Shown in pieces: positions 8,880 to 18,197 of a DNA stretch of 64,000 bases (positions are counted from its first letter, which is position 1; every line of letters begins with the position of its first letter). The DNA is taken from contig JADCJC010000006.1 of the NCBI GenBank assembly GCA_020247395.1, positions 1-64,000 on the forward strand, given 5' to 3'. The notes beneath the pieces were generated by a model, which worked only from the letters and a program-made list of their open reading frames with translations, was not told the DNA's origin and searched no databases. The translations under genes were made by a program, and so were the position numbers. Source of the DNA: Rhodocyclaceae bacterium. GTDB lineage: Bacteria; Pseudomonadota; Gammaproteobacteria; Burkholderiales; Usitatibacteraceae.

Positions 8880-11153
8880 CTATTTTCCAACAGCCGGTTG
8901 AAAGCCCGGTTCCCCAAACTGCCAGAGCAAGAATGAATAGATGTCAGCCAATTCGGCGTTTCGCTGACTGCGGGTGGAGCCCACGCCATGGCCGGCATCG
9001 TAATCAAGCCGGAGCAGCACAGGGTTAGCATCAGGGATGGCCCGCACTGCCGCCCCAAGCCTTGCCGCCATCTTTGCCGAATGCCAGACATCAACACGTG
9101 GATCATTCACGCCGTGCATCAGCATGACGGCGGGATATTTTGTGCCATCTTTTACATGGTGTAGGGAACTCATGCGAAGCAAACCTTCGAAGCCATCGCG
9201 TGTCTTCACACTGCCGAACTCCGGAATATTCGGTGGACCATTCGGCGTGAACTCCATGCGCATGGCATCGAGCAATCCTACATTGGACACCACCGCAGCA
9301 AATAGATCGGGGCGCTCCGTCATTGCCCGACCAACCGCCACTCCGCCGGCACTGCCGCCCTGTATGCCAACCCGTTCGCGTCTTGTGAAGCCCCGTTCAA
9401 TCAGATACTCAGTGCAGGCAATAACATCCTGCCAAGTATTTGGTTTGGTCAAGCGCTGGCCGCCAAGATGCCAAACCTCGCCAAATTCTCCGCCACCGCG
9501 TACATGGCAAGTAGCGAGAATACCGCCACGCTCAAGCCATGCGAGTGTTGATGGGTTAAACGTCGGTACTTGTACAAAGCCATATGCGCCGTAGGCACGG
9601 ATAAGCGTAGGATTGAAGCTGTTGAGCGTGGTCGACTTTCGGTAAATCAATGAGACGGGAATCTTCGTACCATCGCTGGCGGTTGCATTCTGTCGAAGCT
9701 CGACAATGTCGGAGAAATCTGCTGCCGATTTTGGGTGCAACGCGGTGTCGCTGATGTTTGCCGTGCGCTCTTCTACGGTCACATATTTGGGCGGCTCCGT
9801 CCAGCTTTCGAGCCGCAGCAGCGCACCGGGTCGCGAAGGACTGGTGATCAGCTGGCGGATAGACACATCAAATGGCAGCCGCACATACTCAAGCTTGCCG
9901 CCCGAGAAAACGCTGTTTGAGAAATTTAGCCGCTGTAGGCGATCAACCCCACCAAACAGTTCGCGGATGTAGAGAGCGTCCTGCGCCACTTCAATTTGTG
10001 CGACGACCGTATCACCCTGTGGAACGATGGTCGTCGCGTTTGCATAATTTGCGCCGTTGATGCCCATACGAACAATTTTGAAGCGCGGCGCATTCTTTTT
10101 CGTCAGCAGGTAAATTGCTTGGTTGTGTAGTGCAAAGGCGGTGACTCCGTCCGCAGGCTGGATGATGCGACGCCACGCGACTTCGCTACCGACCTGCGCC
10201 GCACCCGCGGTAAAGATGCTGATTTCTCTCGCGTCACCATGCTCCACGCGCCCGATCAGCATCTTGCCATCGGGTGACAGTTGCACACTCGGAATATCAA
10301 TATCTGCCAGCTTCAAGCCGGTGCTGCGAGCATCCTGCTCATTGCCAAACAGCATCTCGTCACGTCCGACCGGACGGCCGATAACATGACGAAACGCGCA
10401 ACTGTTTAGATAACGATTGCGTACTTCACCTGGCTTTTGCGGTGGCAAGCGGTTGTAAAAGAAACTGCGCCCGTCTGCAGCCCACGACGTCTTGTCGGCA
10501 AATCCGATGCGGTCGATTTCGACGCCAACATCCCTGGCACCTGTCGAGGTCACTTCAACAATGCGAATGGTAGTCTCTTCGGAGCCACCGGCCGCCACTG
10601 CGACAACAACATATCGACCGTCTGGGGATGCGCGGAAGTGGTCAATTCCGTATCGCCGGCCGTCTTTGGCAAGGCTGGTGGGATCAAACACAAGCCGCTC
10701 CGCACCACGCAGGCCATCGCGTACGTACAGCGTTCGAGCATTCATGCCCGCGGCGAGGCGGTAGTAAAAAATACGTGGCGCTTTGTCCGATCCGGTAAGC
10801 TGCACTCCAAATACGGTCGTGTTGGCATGAGAGAGCTCATTGATGCGGCTTTCCAATTGCGCACGGCCCGGAATTGCATCGATGATGCGGCGAGTGTACG
10901 CACTTTCGCCACGCATGAAGTGAATGACTTCCGGGTTAGCCACGTCCTCCATGTAACGATATGGGTCGGCCACCTCAACACCAAAGTGGGTGTCAGTGAC
11001 AGTACGTACCGGTGGCACGATGCGTGCGGATGGCTCACTGGCGGCGGCAATCATTGTAAGCAACATTGAGCAGGCCGCCATAAACGATGTCCAGCCCAAC
11101 CAAATGGCCGTCTTCTGCACATGCATGAATGTACTGCGCAGAATAATTCGCAT
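8880..11153 (-). CDS. Exported prolyl oligopeptidase family serine peptidase (S9)
   Basis: The ATG at 11153 gives 757 residues; an in-frame GTG at 11168 would add five. An N-terminal hydrophobic segment ending in a small-residue stretch is a signal peptide, so the enzyme should be periplasmic or secreted. The N-terminal part starts with DTHFGVEVADPYRYMED, typical of S9A beta-propeller enzymes. The C-terminal hydrolase domain has the nucleophile in GGSAGG (Ser near 601), an Asp in GVNDPRVD (near 682) and a His in DAGHG (near 722). These enzymes cut short proline-containing peptides. The region between the propeller and hydrolase includes RAYGAYGF, as in prolyl endopeptidases. Confidence 0.9.
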   Translation of the reverse strand: MRIILRSTFMHVQKTAIWLGWTSFMAACSMLLTMIAAASEPSARIVPPVRTVTDTHFGVEVADPYRYMEDVANPEVIHFMRGESAYTRRIIDAIPGRAQLESRINELSHANTTVFGVQLTGSDKAPRIFYYRLAAGMNARTLYVRDGLRGAERLVFDPTSLAKDGRRYGIDHFRASPDGRYVVVAVAAGGSEETTIRIVEVTSTGARDVGVEIDRIGFADKTSWAADGRSFFYNRLPPQKPGEVRNRYLNSCAFRHVIGRPVGRDEMLFGNEQDARSTGLKLADIDIPSVQLSPDGKMLIGRVEHGDAREISIFTAGAAQVGSEVAWRRIIQPADGVTAFALHNQAIYLLTKKNAPRFKIVRMGINGANYANATTIVPQGDTVVAQIEVAQDALYIRELFGGVDRLQRLNFSNSVFSGGKLEYVRLPFDVSIRQLITSPSRPGALLRLESWTEPPKYVTVEERTANISDTALHPKSAADFSDIVELRQNATASDGTKIPVSLIYRKSTTLNSFNPTLIRAYGAYGFVQVPTFNPSTLAWLERGGILATCHVRGGGEFGEVWHLGGQRLTKPNTWQDVIACTEYLIERGFTRRERVGIQGGSAGGVAVGRAMTERPDLFAAVVSNVGLLDAMRMEFTPNGPPNIPEFGSVKTRDGFEGLLRMSSLHHVKDGTKYPAVMLMHGVNDPRVDVWHSAKMAARLGAAVRAIPDANPVLLRLDYDAGHGVGSTRSQRNAELADIYSFLLWQFGEPGFQPAVGK

Positions 11154-11274
11154 AGATTCGTTTTCCACGTTGGGTTTTGGTTAGAAATTGAACGAAGCCA
11201 GAAGGTAACACGACCCAAGACGGAACCGCTGGCGAAAAGCCGATCAAGCCGCGATGTCATCTGCCAGCGATGTG

Positions 11275-12069
11275 TTACCAATAATTTTCGACGATGATGT
11301 GGCCTGGGGTGAGCCGTCGATTCATGGCAAAACCGCGCGCTTTAAGAATGGCTCGCATCGCCTCGACCATCTCTGGATTGCCGCACAACATGAAGCGCGA
11401 GCGGTCTAGATCAAAGGCAAGCTCCGCGTTCGCCTCCAACTCGCCAGATTCCGTCAACGTCGTCAGGCGACCATGCAGAATGTTCGACGCCGGTGTCGCC
11501 GCTTGGTCACGGGTGAGCGACTTCACAAAATGTAGTTTCGCTTCGCCTGCGGTGCGGCTCGCGGCAAGTGTCTCAATCTCATCGACGTAGGCAAGATCTC
11601 GCGCTTCGCGCACTGACAGTGCGATGACGATGTTTTGGAATCTTTTCCAAGTCGTCGGTTCACGCAGCATGGAGATATAAGGTGCCAAACCGGTGCCAGT
11701 ACCAATCAACCATAGGTCCGCGCCGTCGCGAAATCTGTCAAGCGTGAGAAAGCCCTGGGCAGGTTTTTCCAACAGAATTTTCTCGCCGACGGCAAGCTTT
11801 GCGACGCGGGCCGAAAATTTTCCGCCTGGAAGTATCACTAAGAAAAATTCAAGAAACGGCTCATGTGGCGCAGAGACGATCGAGTATGCTCGCCACGTTG
11901 TCTCTCCATTACCATCGGCAAGACCGATGCGTGCGAACTGTCCCGGCGCAAATTGGTAACTAGGATCACGCGCAATACGGATGGATAACAGATGACGATT
12001 CCACTCGTGGCGATAGACGATCGGCGCAGCGACTACTTTTGGCGGATCATTAACGGTGTCATCTGGCAT
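11275..12069 (-). CDS. fpr: Ferredoxin-NADP+ reductase
   Basis: The 264-residue protein has the flavin-binding RAYSIVS motif (about 60-66), the NADP-binding GTGTGLAPYISMLR segment (about 122-135) and the CGNPEMV motif near 230. It ends in an aromatic residue (NYW), as subclass I bacterial FNRs do. It transfers electrons between NADPH and ferredoxin or flavodoxin in the cytoplasm and is often linked to oxidative stress and Fe-S cluster supply. The isc ferredoxin gene is about 49 kb away in this window. The gene stands alone, with about 110-120 bases on its downstream side and 230 bases on its upstream side. Confidence 0.9.
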   Translation of the reverse strand: MPDDTVNDPPKVVAAPIVYRHEWNRHLLSIRIARDPSYQFAPGQFARIGLADGNGETTWRAYSIVSAPHEPFLEFFLVILPGGKFSARVAKLAVGEKILLEKPAQGFLTLDRFRDGADLWLIGTGTGLAPYISMLREPTTWKRFQNIVIALSVREARDLAYVDEIETLAASRTAGEAKLHFVKSLTRDQAATPASNILHGRLTTLTESGELEANAELAFDLDRSRFMLCGNPEMVEAMRAILKARGFAMNRRLTPGHIIVENYW

Positions 12070-12180
12070 GGGGTAGATTCTGCACGGCGTGGAGACAAGT
12101 TAAGCGGGTTGCCACAAACGCGGCAGAATCTGCAGATTTTACGGGTTTTGTCGCCACCTCCCCAACCGACCGTGCGACTG

Positions 12181-12293
12181 CTCAAGATGGATACGGACAC
12201 ATGCCTTTGGCCCCGTCTCCCGCCAAACTCGCCTATCCACCGGCATCTTGAGGCCAAAATGTCAGGGGACTCCCGCCAAACGGCGAGTTTTGG
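12181..12293. repeat. Structured intergenic element with nested repeats
   Basis: Between fpr and the ABC exporter gene are a perfect 9-base inverted repeat (CTCAAGATG at 12181-12189, CATCTTGAG at 12244-12252), a direct repeat CTCCCGCCAAAC (12217-12228 and 12270-12281), and a long-range inverted pair CCAAACTCGCC (12223-12233) against GGCGAGTTTTGG (12282-12293). A local hairpin CCAAA/TTTGG sits just past the stop of the ABC gene. It may act as a terminator or be a small dispersed repeat. I cannot tell which. Confidence 0.4.
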
Positions 12294-12299
12294 ATTCTT

Positions 12300-14183
12300 C
12301 TACGTGGCGAACTGTAACGACGCGAGGCGCGCGTATAGCCCCGCTTCGACCACTAGTTCGTTATGTGTGCCGCTGCTGACAATGCGACCCTGATCCATTA
12401 CGATCAGACGGTCGGCCGACTTCACCGTCGCCAGTCGGTGAGCAATGATCAGTGTGGTACGGCCTTGCATTAGTTTATCCATTGCCAGCTGCACCATCCG
12501 CTCGGATTCTGCATCCAATGCGGAGGTCGCCTCATCCAACAGCAATACGCTGCGATCGGCGAGGAACGCGCGTGCGATGGCAACACGTTGACGTTGCCCT
12601 CCCGATAATCGAACCCCACGCTCACCGAGATAGGTGTCAAAACCGTTTGGTAGTGTCTCGATGAATTCGGTGGCGTAAGCGGCGTCACAAGCAGCCCGCA
12701 CCTCGGCATCACTTGCGTCAAGATTTCCGTAACGCACATTATCGGCAACACTGGCCGCGAAGATAACGGGATCCTGACTAACCAACGCGATGTGCCTGCG
12801 AACATCCTCGATCGCTGCCTGACGGATATCGACGCCGTTTAAGTTGACCGAGCCAGATTGCGGATCGTAGAAGCGCAACAACATCTGGAACACGGTGGTT
12901 TTTCCAGCGCCGCTTGGGCCCACAAGCGCCACGACTTCGCCAGGGGCGATTTCACAAGTAAAGTGGGCAAGCGCAGGCGTGTCCGGGCGCGAAGGATAAT
13001 GAAACGTCACGTCATCCAGAAGGATGTGGCCACTGTTAGGTCGCACCTTCGTTGAGGTCTGTACCGCAGCGGTTTTAACGTCGGCAACGTCAGCAATGCG
13101 CACTGGCCGCACGGGTTCGGCGACCTCCGGCTTAGTCTCAAGCAACTCGCTCAAACGCTCTGAGGAACCTGCCGCGCGCATCAACTCACCGTACATTTCC
13201 GATACCGCCGCGCTGGCATTGGCGACAATAATCGCGTAGAACACAAATGCCGATAACGCGCCGGGTGAGAGCAGCCCCTGAATGACATCGCGACCGCCCA
13301 CCCACAATATCCCGCCAATGGCACCAAACGCCAGCACGATCACTGCGGCGATTAAAGCACCTTGAATGCGCGCTTTTCTCTCGCCGACATGAAAAATTGC
13401 TTCGGCATATCTGGCGAACGACGCGCGGTCAACCGCTTCATGGACGTAGGCCTGCACCGTCCGCACCTCGTGCAACGTCTCGTCGACATACGCACTTGCA
13501 TCGGCAACACGGTCGGTCGCTTCCCGCGAGAGTTTTCGTACGCGTCTCCCGAGCAGCACGATCGGTGCCATCACCAGTGGAATGACACACACAACCAACA
13601 CTGACAGCTTCACACTGGTTACAAACATCATCACCAGCCCGCCGATCAGCAGAACCAAATTTCTCAACGCAAACGAAAACACTCCACCGACAACATTCTC
13701 AATTGCCGCGGTGTCATTGGTTAAGCGCGAGATGACCTCGCCGGTCCGCGTGCGTTCATAAAAACCCGGCGACAACAGCAACAAATGATCAAACACCGCG
13801 CGTCGAACGTCCGCCACGAATCGCTGGCCGATCCACGTCATCAAATAGTAACGAAGATACGTCGATGCGCCCAGCACCAGCAGCATTCCACACAAAGCAA
13901 ACAAAGTTGAATCCAGCGTGGCCGCGTTCTGCGCGGAGAAGCCTTCGTCGATGACGTGTTTCAGGCCTTGGCCAATCAACAACACCGTCGATGCGGCCAC
14001 CCCCAAAGCAACCAACGCCCATACGAGCCGCCATTTATACGGCAGCAAAAATCCCAGCAACGAGAAAAGTTTTTTTAGGCTGCGACTGGGCACCGGCGCT
14101 GAGGTCGGCGTCGCGGCGGCTGCGGTGGGTTGGTCGGCGCCGCGAGGGTCGGCGGCAGGCGAGGACCTGGAAAAACTCGACAT
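12300..14183 (-). CDS. MsbA-like ABC exporter, fused membrane and ATPase domains
   Basis: The start is placed at the ATG at 14183, preceded by GGGTGA, giving 627 residues; an upstream in-frame start at 14249 is less likely. After a 40-residue Ala/Pro-rich N-terminus come six membrane helices (about 45-330) with the type IV exporter motif GEVISRLTNDTAAIENVVGG. The ATPase domain has Walker A GPSGAGKTT, signature LSGGQRQR, Walker B VLLLDEATSALD and the switch His in IIAHRL. This is a half-transporter that would work as a homodimer, exporting lipids, lipopeptides or drugs. It lies 66 bases downstream of the AsmA-like gene on the same strand, so co-transcription is likely. The substrate is unknown. 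Confidence 0.9.
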   Translation of the reverse strand: MSSFSRSSPAADPRGADQPTAAAATPTSAPVPSRSLKKLFSLLGFLLPYKWRLVWALVALGVAASTVLLIGQGLKHVIDEGFSAQNAATLDSTLFALCGMLLVLGASTYLRYYLMTWIGQRFVADVRRAVFDHLLLLSPGFYERTRTGEVISRLTNDTAAIENVVGGVFSFALRNLVLLIGGLVMMFVTSVKLSVLVVCVIPLVMAPIVLLGRRVRKLSREATDRVADASAYVDETLHEVRTVQAYVHEAVDRASFARYAEAIFHVGERKARIQGALIAAVIVLAFGAIGGILWVGGRDVIQGLLSPGALSAFVFYAIIVANASAAVSEMYGELMRAAGSSERLSELLETKPEVAEPVRPVRIADVADVKTAAVQTSTKVRPNSGHILLDDVTFHYPSRPDTPALAHFTCEIAPGEVVALVGPSGAGKTTVFQMLLRFYDPQSGSVNLNGVDIRQAAIEDVRRHIALVSQDPVIFAASVADNVRYGNLDASDAEVRAACDAAYATEFIETLPNGFDTYLGERGVRLSGGQRQRVAIARAFLADRSVLLLDEATSALDAESERMVQLAMDKLMQGRTTLIIAHRLATVKSADRLIVMDQGRIVSSGTHNELVVEAGLYARLASLQFAT

Positions 14184-14249
14184 GTTCACCCACGTATTGT
14201 ATGGGTGAAAGCACCATTTCCAAGATGGCGGTAACGAACCGCCAATCAA

Positions 14250-17200
14250 TCACCAGCCGCCGCGTTTCAAGATGGGCCGCGCAACGTTGCCGCCTAGGCT
14301 AAACACGGCACGATCTTGCGCCACATTCGAGCGGATTTCGGCGATGATCTTGCCGCTAAGCGCTTCTTGGCCGACGGTGACACTTCCCCCCGCAAGCAAC
14401 ACCCCTCCGGAAAGTTTCAGTGATTCAAAGCGAATGACGTTGTCGGCCACACGCACCTTTGTGGTTAACTCGGCATACTTGGTTTGACCGCCCACGCTAC
14501 CGGGATTTCGCATCGCCTGGACCAAGTCGACATTTGAAATCGTGCCTTCGCCTACTTGAAGTGAGCCGACTAACACCGGCGAATCCAGCAGCGTTCCGAT
14601 GGAAGCCGCCGACGCCGTGGCCACGAAGCTGCCTTCCATACGCCCCGAAAGCGCAATGTCGCGCGTGAACGCCCCGACGAGCTGGTCCACTTTCACCCGC
14701 GCAACCTTGAACTCTGACTGCGCGAGCAACAGGCCTTTGGCGGCGGGTGCCGATGGTAGCGTGATCCGCAAATTTCCCGTCGCTGCGCCGTCGAGTAACT
14801 TCGCTTCCATTTCAGGAAAAAAAATCTCTTGTCCGGACCAGCGTCCTTTCCCTGATATCGAAGCAAATGGAATCCCAGGCCCCAGCGGCGGCGTCCAGTT
14901 ACGCGCTGCAAAATCTACCACCCACGGTTGTACCCCACCTTCCGGCGGCGGACTGTTCAAATCGACAGAGGTTTCCAGCGACCACTTGCCATCGCGTGTC
15001 CGCGCGCTGGCGCGCGAGATCTTGCCCTTCTGGTCGAACTTGAGTTCAGCGTCGAAGGCCTCCAAGTTGAGCCCCTTAATGTCTAGATTTAGCCCTCTCA
15101 ACACAATTTTGTCGATCTCAATTTGGCTTCCGCGACCCTCGGCGTCCGCCCACTTCAGCGCACGGGGTAATGCTTCGGCTGTGATCGTTACGTCGCTCAA
15201 TTCCAGCGAATCGATGACAAACTTGTCGCCAAAAATGGAGCCAATATCCATGTACAGCTTGCCGCTCGCCGCCTTAGCGTCAAACGCTTTGCCGATCATG
15301 ATCTGGCCCAACTTTACGTGCGGCTTGGGGAACAAACCAACGCGCATGTTTGCCGATGACACGTCATCATGCGCCCAGGCTGTTAGCGCCTTTTCCAACT
15401 TGGTATTGACTACCCCAAGTGGCAGCACCTGCACCAATACCAATGCGAGTACGATCACCGCAGCAATACCCACCGTGATTGCGGTTCCAATTGGCAGCTC
15501 TTTCTTAGCCTTTGGCCGCTTACGTTTTCCATCGACCACTTCTGCCAGCTGATTCGCGCTGCGCTTCGCCTGCTCGTTGAGTTCCTTCAGGCGCGCCACC
15601 TGCGCCCGTCGATGTACCTCTTCTGCTCGTTTATCTGCGTATGTTTTGGCTTCAGCAAGTTCGCGCGCTTCACGCTCTTCTGCAATCCGTTGCTCGACGA
15701 GCGTGGCTTCGGCGTCGAGCTTGGCTCGAAGCTCTGCTTCGGCGCGCTGCCGTTTTTCCGCTTCATCACGCACACGCGCCTCTAAGCGCAACGTGCGTCG
15801 CATCTCGGCTTTACGCCGTTCCGCGACAGCGGCTTCGACTTCGGCGCGCGCCTCCGACTCAGCCTTCAGCCGCTCGGCCATCGCCGCCATTGCATCCGCC
15901 GCGGCCTTTGCGTCCGCAACAGCCGTGGCCCTCGCAGCCGCTTCATCCCGCGCAATTGCTTCTAACCGTTGCCGTTCAACAGCATCCCATTCCCGGCGAG
16001 CCTCGGCTTCGACCTCGGCCAGTCGTCTTGCCTCTTCCTCATCCTTGAGTCGCGCCGCAAACTCCGCTGCCGCGGCAGCAGCGGCGGCGGCGTTGGCTTC
16101 CGCCATCTTGCGCGCTTCGATCTCGACCCGTACTTTTTCGGCTTCAATTTCAGCCAGACGGGCTTGCATTTCTGCACGTAGCCGCTCCTCTTGATCTGCC
16201 AGCATAAGCTTGGCGTCAATCTCGGCGCGCTCTTTCGCTATGGCTTCTATTTTTGCTAATGAGCTCTGCTCAACACCGAGTTCTTCTTCAAGTTGACGAC
16301 GTACCTCTTCACGAGCTTCCGCTCGGATCGCCGCTTCCACTTCTGCCCTATCACCCGTCGCATTGTCGGACTTGAGCAGTTCCTCTAGCTCGGCGCGCAC
16401 TTTGGCTTCAATCTCTTCCTTCAGTTGGGTGCGCGCTGCGGAAAGTGCTTTTTTCTCGGTTTCTATCTTTTCTCTCGCAGCGGTGAACGCTTTTGCCTCC
16501 GCCTCTGCTTTTGCACGGGCGTCAACCAGCGCTTTCTGCGCGGCAGCCCGCTCGGCTTGCTGCACATCTGTCAGGCGCTGCGCCGAGGCGGCGATCTCGG
16601 CCAGTCGCCTTGCCTCTTCCTCAGCCTTGAGTCGCGCCGCAAACCCCGCTGCGGCGGCAGCGGCAGCGGCGGCTTTGGCTTCCGCCTTCTTGCGCGCCTC
16701 AACCTCGATCTGGACTTTTTCAACTGCAATTTCTAAGCGTTGACGTTCAGCAGCATCTCGCTCCCGGCGAGCTTCAGCTTCTTCCTCGGCCCGTCGCCTT
16801 GCCTCTTCCTCAGCCTTGAGTCGCGCCGCAAACTCCGCTGCGGCGGCAGCAGCGGCGGCATTGGCTTCCGCCATCTTGCGCGCTTCGATCTCGACCCGTA
16901 CTTTTTCGGCTTCAATTTCAGCCAGACGGGCTTGCATTTCTGCACGTAGCCGCGCCTCTTGATCTGCCAGCATAAGCTTGGCGTCAATTTCGGCGCGTGC
17001 TTTCGCTATCGCTTCAAATTTTTGCACCTTGGCTTCAATCTCTGCTTTCAGTTGGGTGCGCAGGGTACTCTGTTCGAAAGCGAGCTCTTCTTCCTGACGT
17101 TTCGAGACTGTCTGGACAAGGGTGCGCATCTCGGAAAGTGCTTTTTGTTGGTTCTCAATCGTTACTTTGGCAACGGCGAGCGCTATTGCCTCAGCCTCTG

Positions 17201-17891
17201 CTTTTGCGCGGTCCCCAGAGAGTGCTTTCTGTTCGGCAGCCTGCTCGGCTCGTGGCCCATTGGACAGGTGCTGCGCTCGAGCAGCGATCTCGGCACGATT
17301 ACGCGTCTCCTCCGCCAACCTAGCCTCAACTTCCAATCGGGCACGGATCTGTGCTTCCCGTTCTGAACGAGCCCGAGCTTCAGGCAAAGCCTTATGCGCA
17401 GATGTACTTGCAGCCGTCATGGCTTCGGCCGAAATCCGGGCGTCTGCCACTTGCTTCCTTTGCGCAATAGACTCGATGCCAACCACTGCAGCCTCGTTTT
17501 GCCTTGGCGGCATCGGTTTGTCAGCACGCGCAACCTGCTCGTTTTGCGCGGGCGAACGGTACTTCGAGGGGCCGAACGTGACTACCGGCTCCAACAAATA
17601 TGGTGCCATCCTTCCCGGCTTAGTAAAGTCTAAGTCGTCGTCCTCAAACGGAGGTGACGGTTGTTCGACTCTGGTCTCAACGACCTTGATGAGCCCGTCC
17701 TTTCCTAACTGTATCAAACACTTTTCGAGCGCCGGCACTCCAAGGCCAACCCTATCCGACAACAGACTGATAGACATTCGACCGTCAATTGCCCGGAGGA
17801 CGTTCATCAGTTGGCGTGACAACGACTGGGTCTTCTGATTGACCTGAGCGAGGCCTTTAGCTGTTTTCGTAAAGACTGTCTGTTTGTCCAT
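14250..17891 (-). CDS. Large coiled-coil membrane protein with winged-helix-like N-terminus and AsmA-like C-terminus
   Basis: The ATG at 17891 (GGAAG just upstream) gives 1,213 residues. The frame is open to 18098 but that part has no protein-like character. Residues about 15-75 look like a winged helix (RQLMNVLRAIDGRMSISLLS, then an LGKDGLIKVVE wing). Residues about 170-790 are an Ala/Glu/Arg/Lys coiled coil with internal duplication. After a basic patch (KRKRPKAKK) there is one membrane segment at about 800-825. The C-terminal 380 residues resemble AsmA/TamB-type periplasmic domains: repeated beta motifs such as SDVTITAEALP, GRMEGSF, LSGGVLLAGGSV and a final LGGNVARPIL. Predicted topology is cytoplasmic coiled coil, periplasmic AsmA part. 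AsmA-like proteins take part in lipid transport between membranes; the role here is inferred. It is probably co-transcribed with the ABC exporter. Confidence 0.7.
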   Translation of the reverse strand: MDKQTVFTKTAKGLAQVNQKTQSLSRQLMNVLRAIDGRMSISLLSDRVGLGVPALEKCLIQLGKDGLIKVVETRVEQPSPPFEDDDLDFTKPGRMAPYLLEPVVTFGPSKYRSPAQNEQVARADKPMPPRQNEAAVVGIESIAQRKQVADARISAEAMTAASTSAHKALPEARARSEREAQIRARLEVEARLAEETRNRAEIAARAQHLSNGPRAEQAAEQKALSGDRAKAEAEAIALAVAKVTIENQQKALSEMRTLVQTVSKRQEEELAFEQSTLRTQLKAEIEAKVQKFEAIAKARAEIDAKLMLADQEARLRAEMQARLAEIEAEKVRVEIEARKMAEANAAAAAAAAEFAARLKAEEEARRRAEEEAEARRERDAAERQRLEIAVEKVQIEVEARKKAEAKAAAAAAAAAGFAARLKAEEEARRLAEIAASAQRLTDVQQAERAAAQKALVDARAKAEAEAKAFTAAREKIETEKKALSAARTQLKEEIEAKVRAELEELLKSDNATGDRAEVEAAIRAEAREEVRRQLEEELGVEQSSLAKIEAIAKERAEIDAKLMLADQEERLRAEMQARLAEIEAEKVRVEIEARKMAEANAAAAAAAAAEFAARLKDEEEARRLAEVEAEARREWDAVERQRLEAIARDEAAARATAVADAKAAADAMAAMAERLKAESEARAEVEAAVAERRKAEMRRTLRLEARVRDEAEKRQRAEAELRAKLDAEATLVEQRIAEEREARELAEAKTYADKRAEEVHRRAQVARLKELNEQAKRSANQLAEVVDGKRKRPKAKKELPIGTAITVGIAAVIVLALVLVQVLPLGVVNTKLEKALTAWAHDDVSSANMRVGLFPKPHVKLGQIMIGKAFDAKAASGKLYMDIGSIFGDKFVIDSLELSDVTITAEALPRALKWADAEGRGSQIEIDKIVLRGLNLDIKGLNLEAFDAELKFDQKGKISRASARTRDGKWSLETSVDLNSPPPEGGVQPWVVDFAARNWTPPLGPGIPFASISGKGRWSGQEIFFPEMEAKLLDGAATGNLRITLPSAPAAKGLLLAQSEFKVARVKVDQLVGAFTRDIALSGRMEGSFVATASAASIGTLLDSPVLVGSLQVGEGTISNVDLVQAMRNPGSVGGQTKYAELTTKVRVADNVIRFESLKLSGGVLLAGGSVTVGQEALSGKIIAEIRSNVAQDRAVFSLGGNVARPILKRGGW
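15961..17015. repeat. Direct repeats within the coiled-coil gene (period about 768 bases)
   Basis: The stretch 15961-16247 and the stretch 16732-17015 are close copies of about 285 bases. Both contain the same long run from the 'cgccgcaaactccgctg' region through the 'gccagacgggcttgcatttc' region, differing by scattered substitutions and one Ala codon. A third partial copy lies at 16593-16731. Another related pair is at about 16437-16600 and 17131-17297. The encoded blocks correspond to residues about 293-387 and 549-644. The pattern indicates in-frame tandem duplication of a block of about 256 codons. Confidence 0.8.
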
Positions 17892-18197
17892 ACTCTTCCA
17901 AATGCCAGTGCTACAGCAGCCGCCAACACGGGGTGACACATCAGCGAAACGCTGTGGCCCGGGTGCGACAGGCGCTTGTCTTGGCAGCGCTTTATGCCGC
18001 CTGTAAACATGTTCGCATGAAATAGGCGTTCTACATAGCCGATTTACCCCCAATTTTCGGAACGCGCGTCGGTCGCTGAGTGGCATGAGTGATGTCAACG
18101 ACGCGCGGTACCACGGCGTTTTGCGTTAACTAACATTGTTTACCCGCCAACCACGTCTCTTTAGCCCCCGCGAAGAGACAAATTCGCCGGAGTCGAA
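17892..18197. promoter_or_regulatory. Divergent promoter region with an inverted repeat in the leader of the FecR/DUF6600 gene
   Basis: This 306-base gap separates the divergent AsmA-like and FecR/DUF6600 genes and should carry both promoters. An inverted repeat GTCTCTT (18155-18161) and AAGAGAC (18173-18179), with an 11-base C-rich spacer, ends 18 bases before the ATG at 18198. It could be an operator or a leader hairpin affecting translation. I see no other gene in the gap. Confidence 0.45.

Noticed and set aside
10437-11069. Plus-strand frame of 210 codons
   Set aside because: It is fully antisense to the prolyl oligopeptidase gene, whose frame is clearly real.
15577-16194. Plus-strand frame of 205 codons rich in Ser, Arg and Ala
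   Set aside because: It is antisense to the coiled-coil gene; the composition is the mirror of Ala/Glu/Arg codons and no start signal is seen.
15961-17297. Regular repeats suggesting a CRISPR array
   Set aside because: Units are long, coding and in frame, with no short identical repeats and unique spacers.
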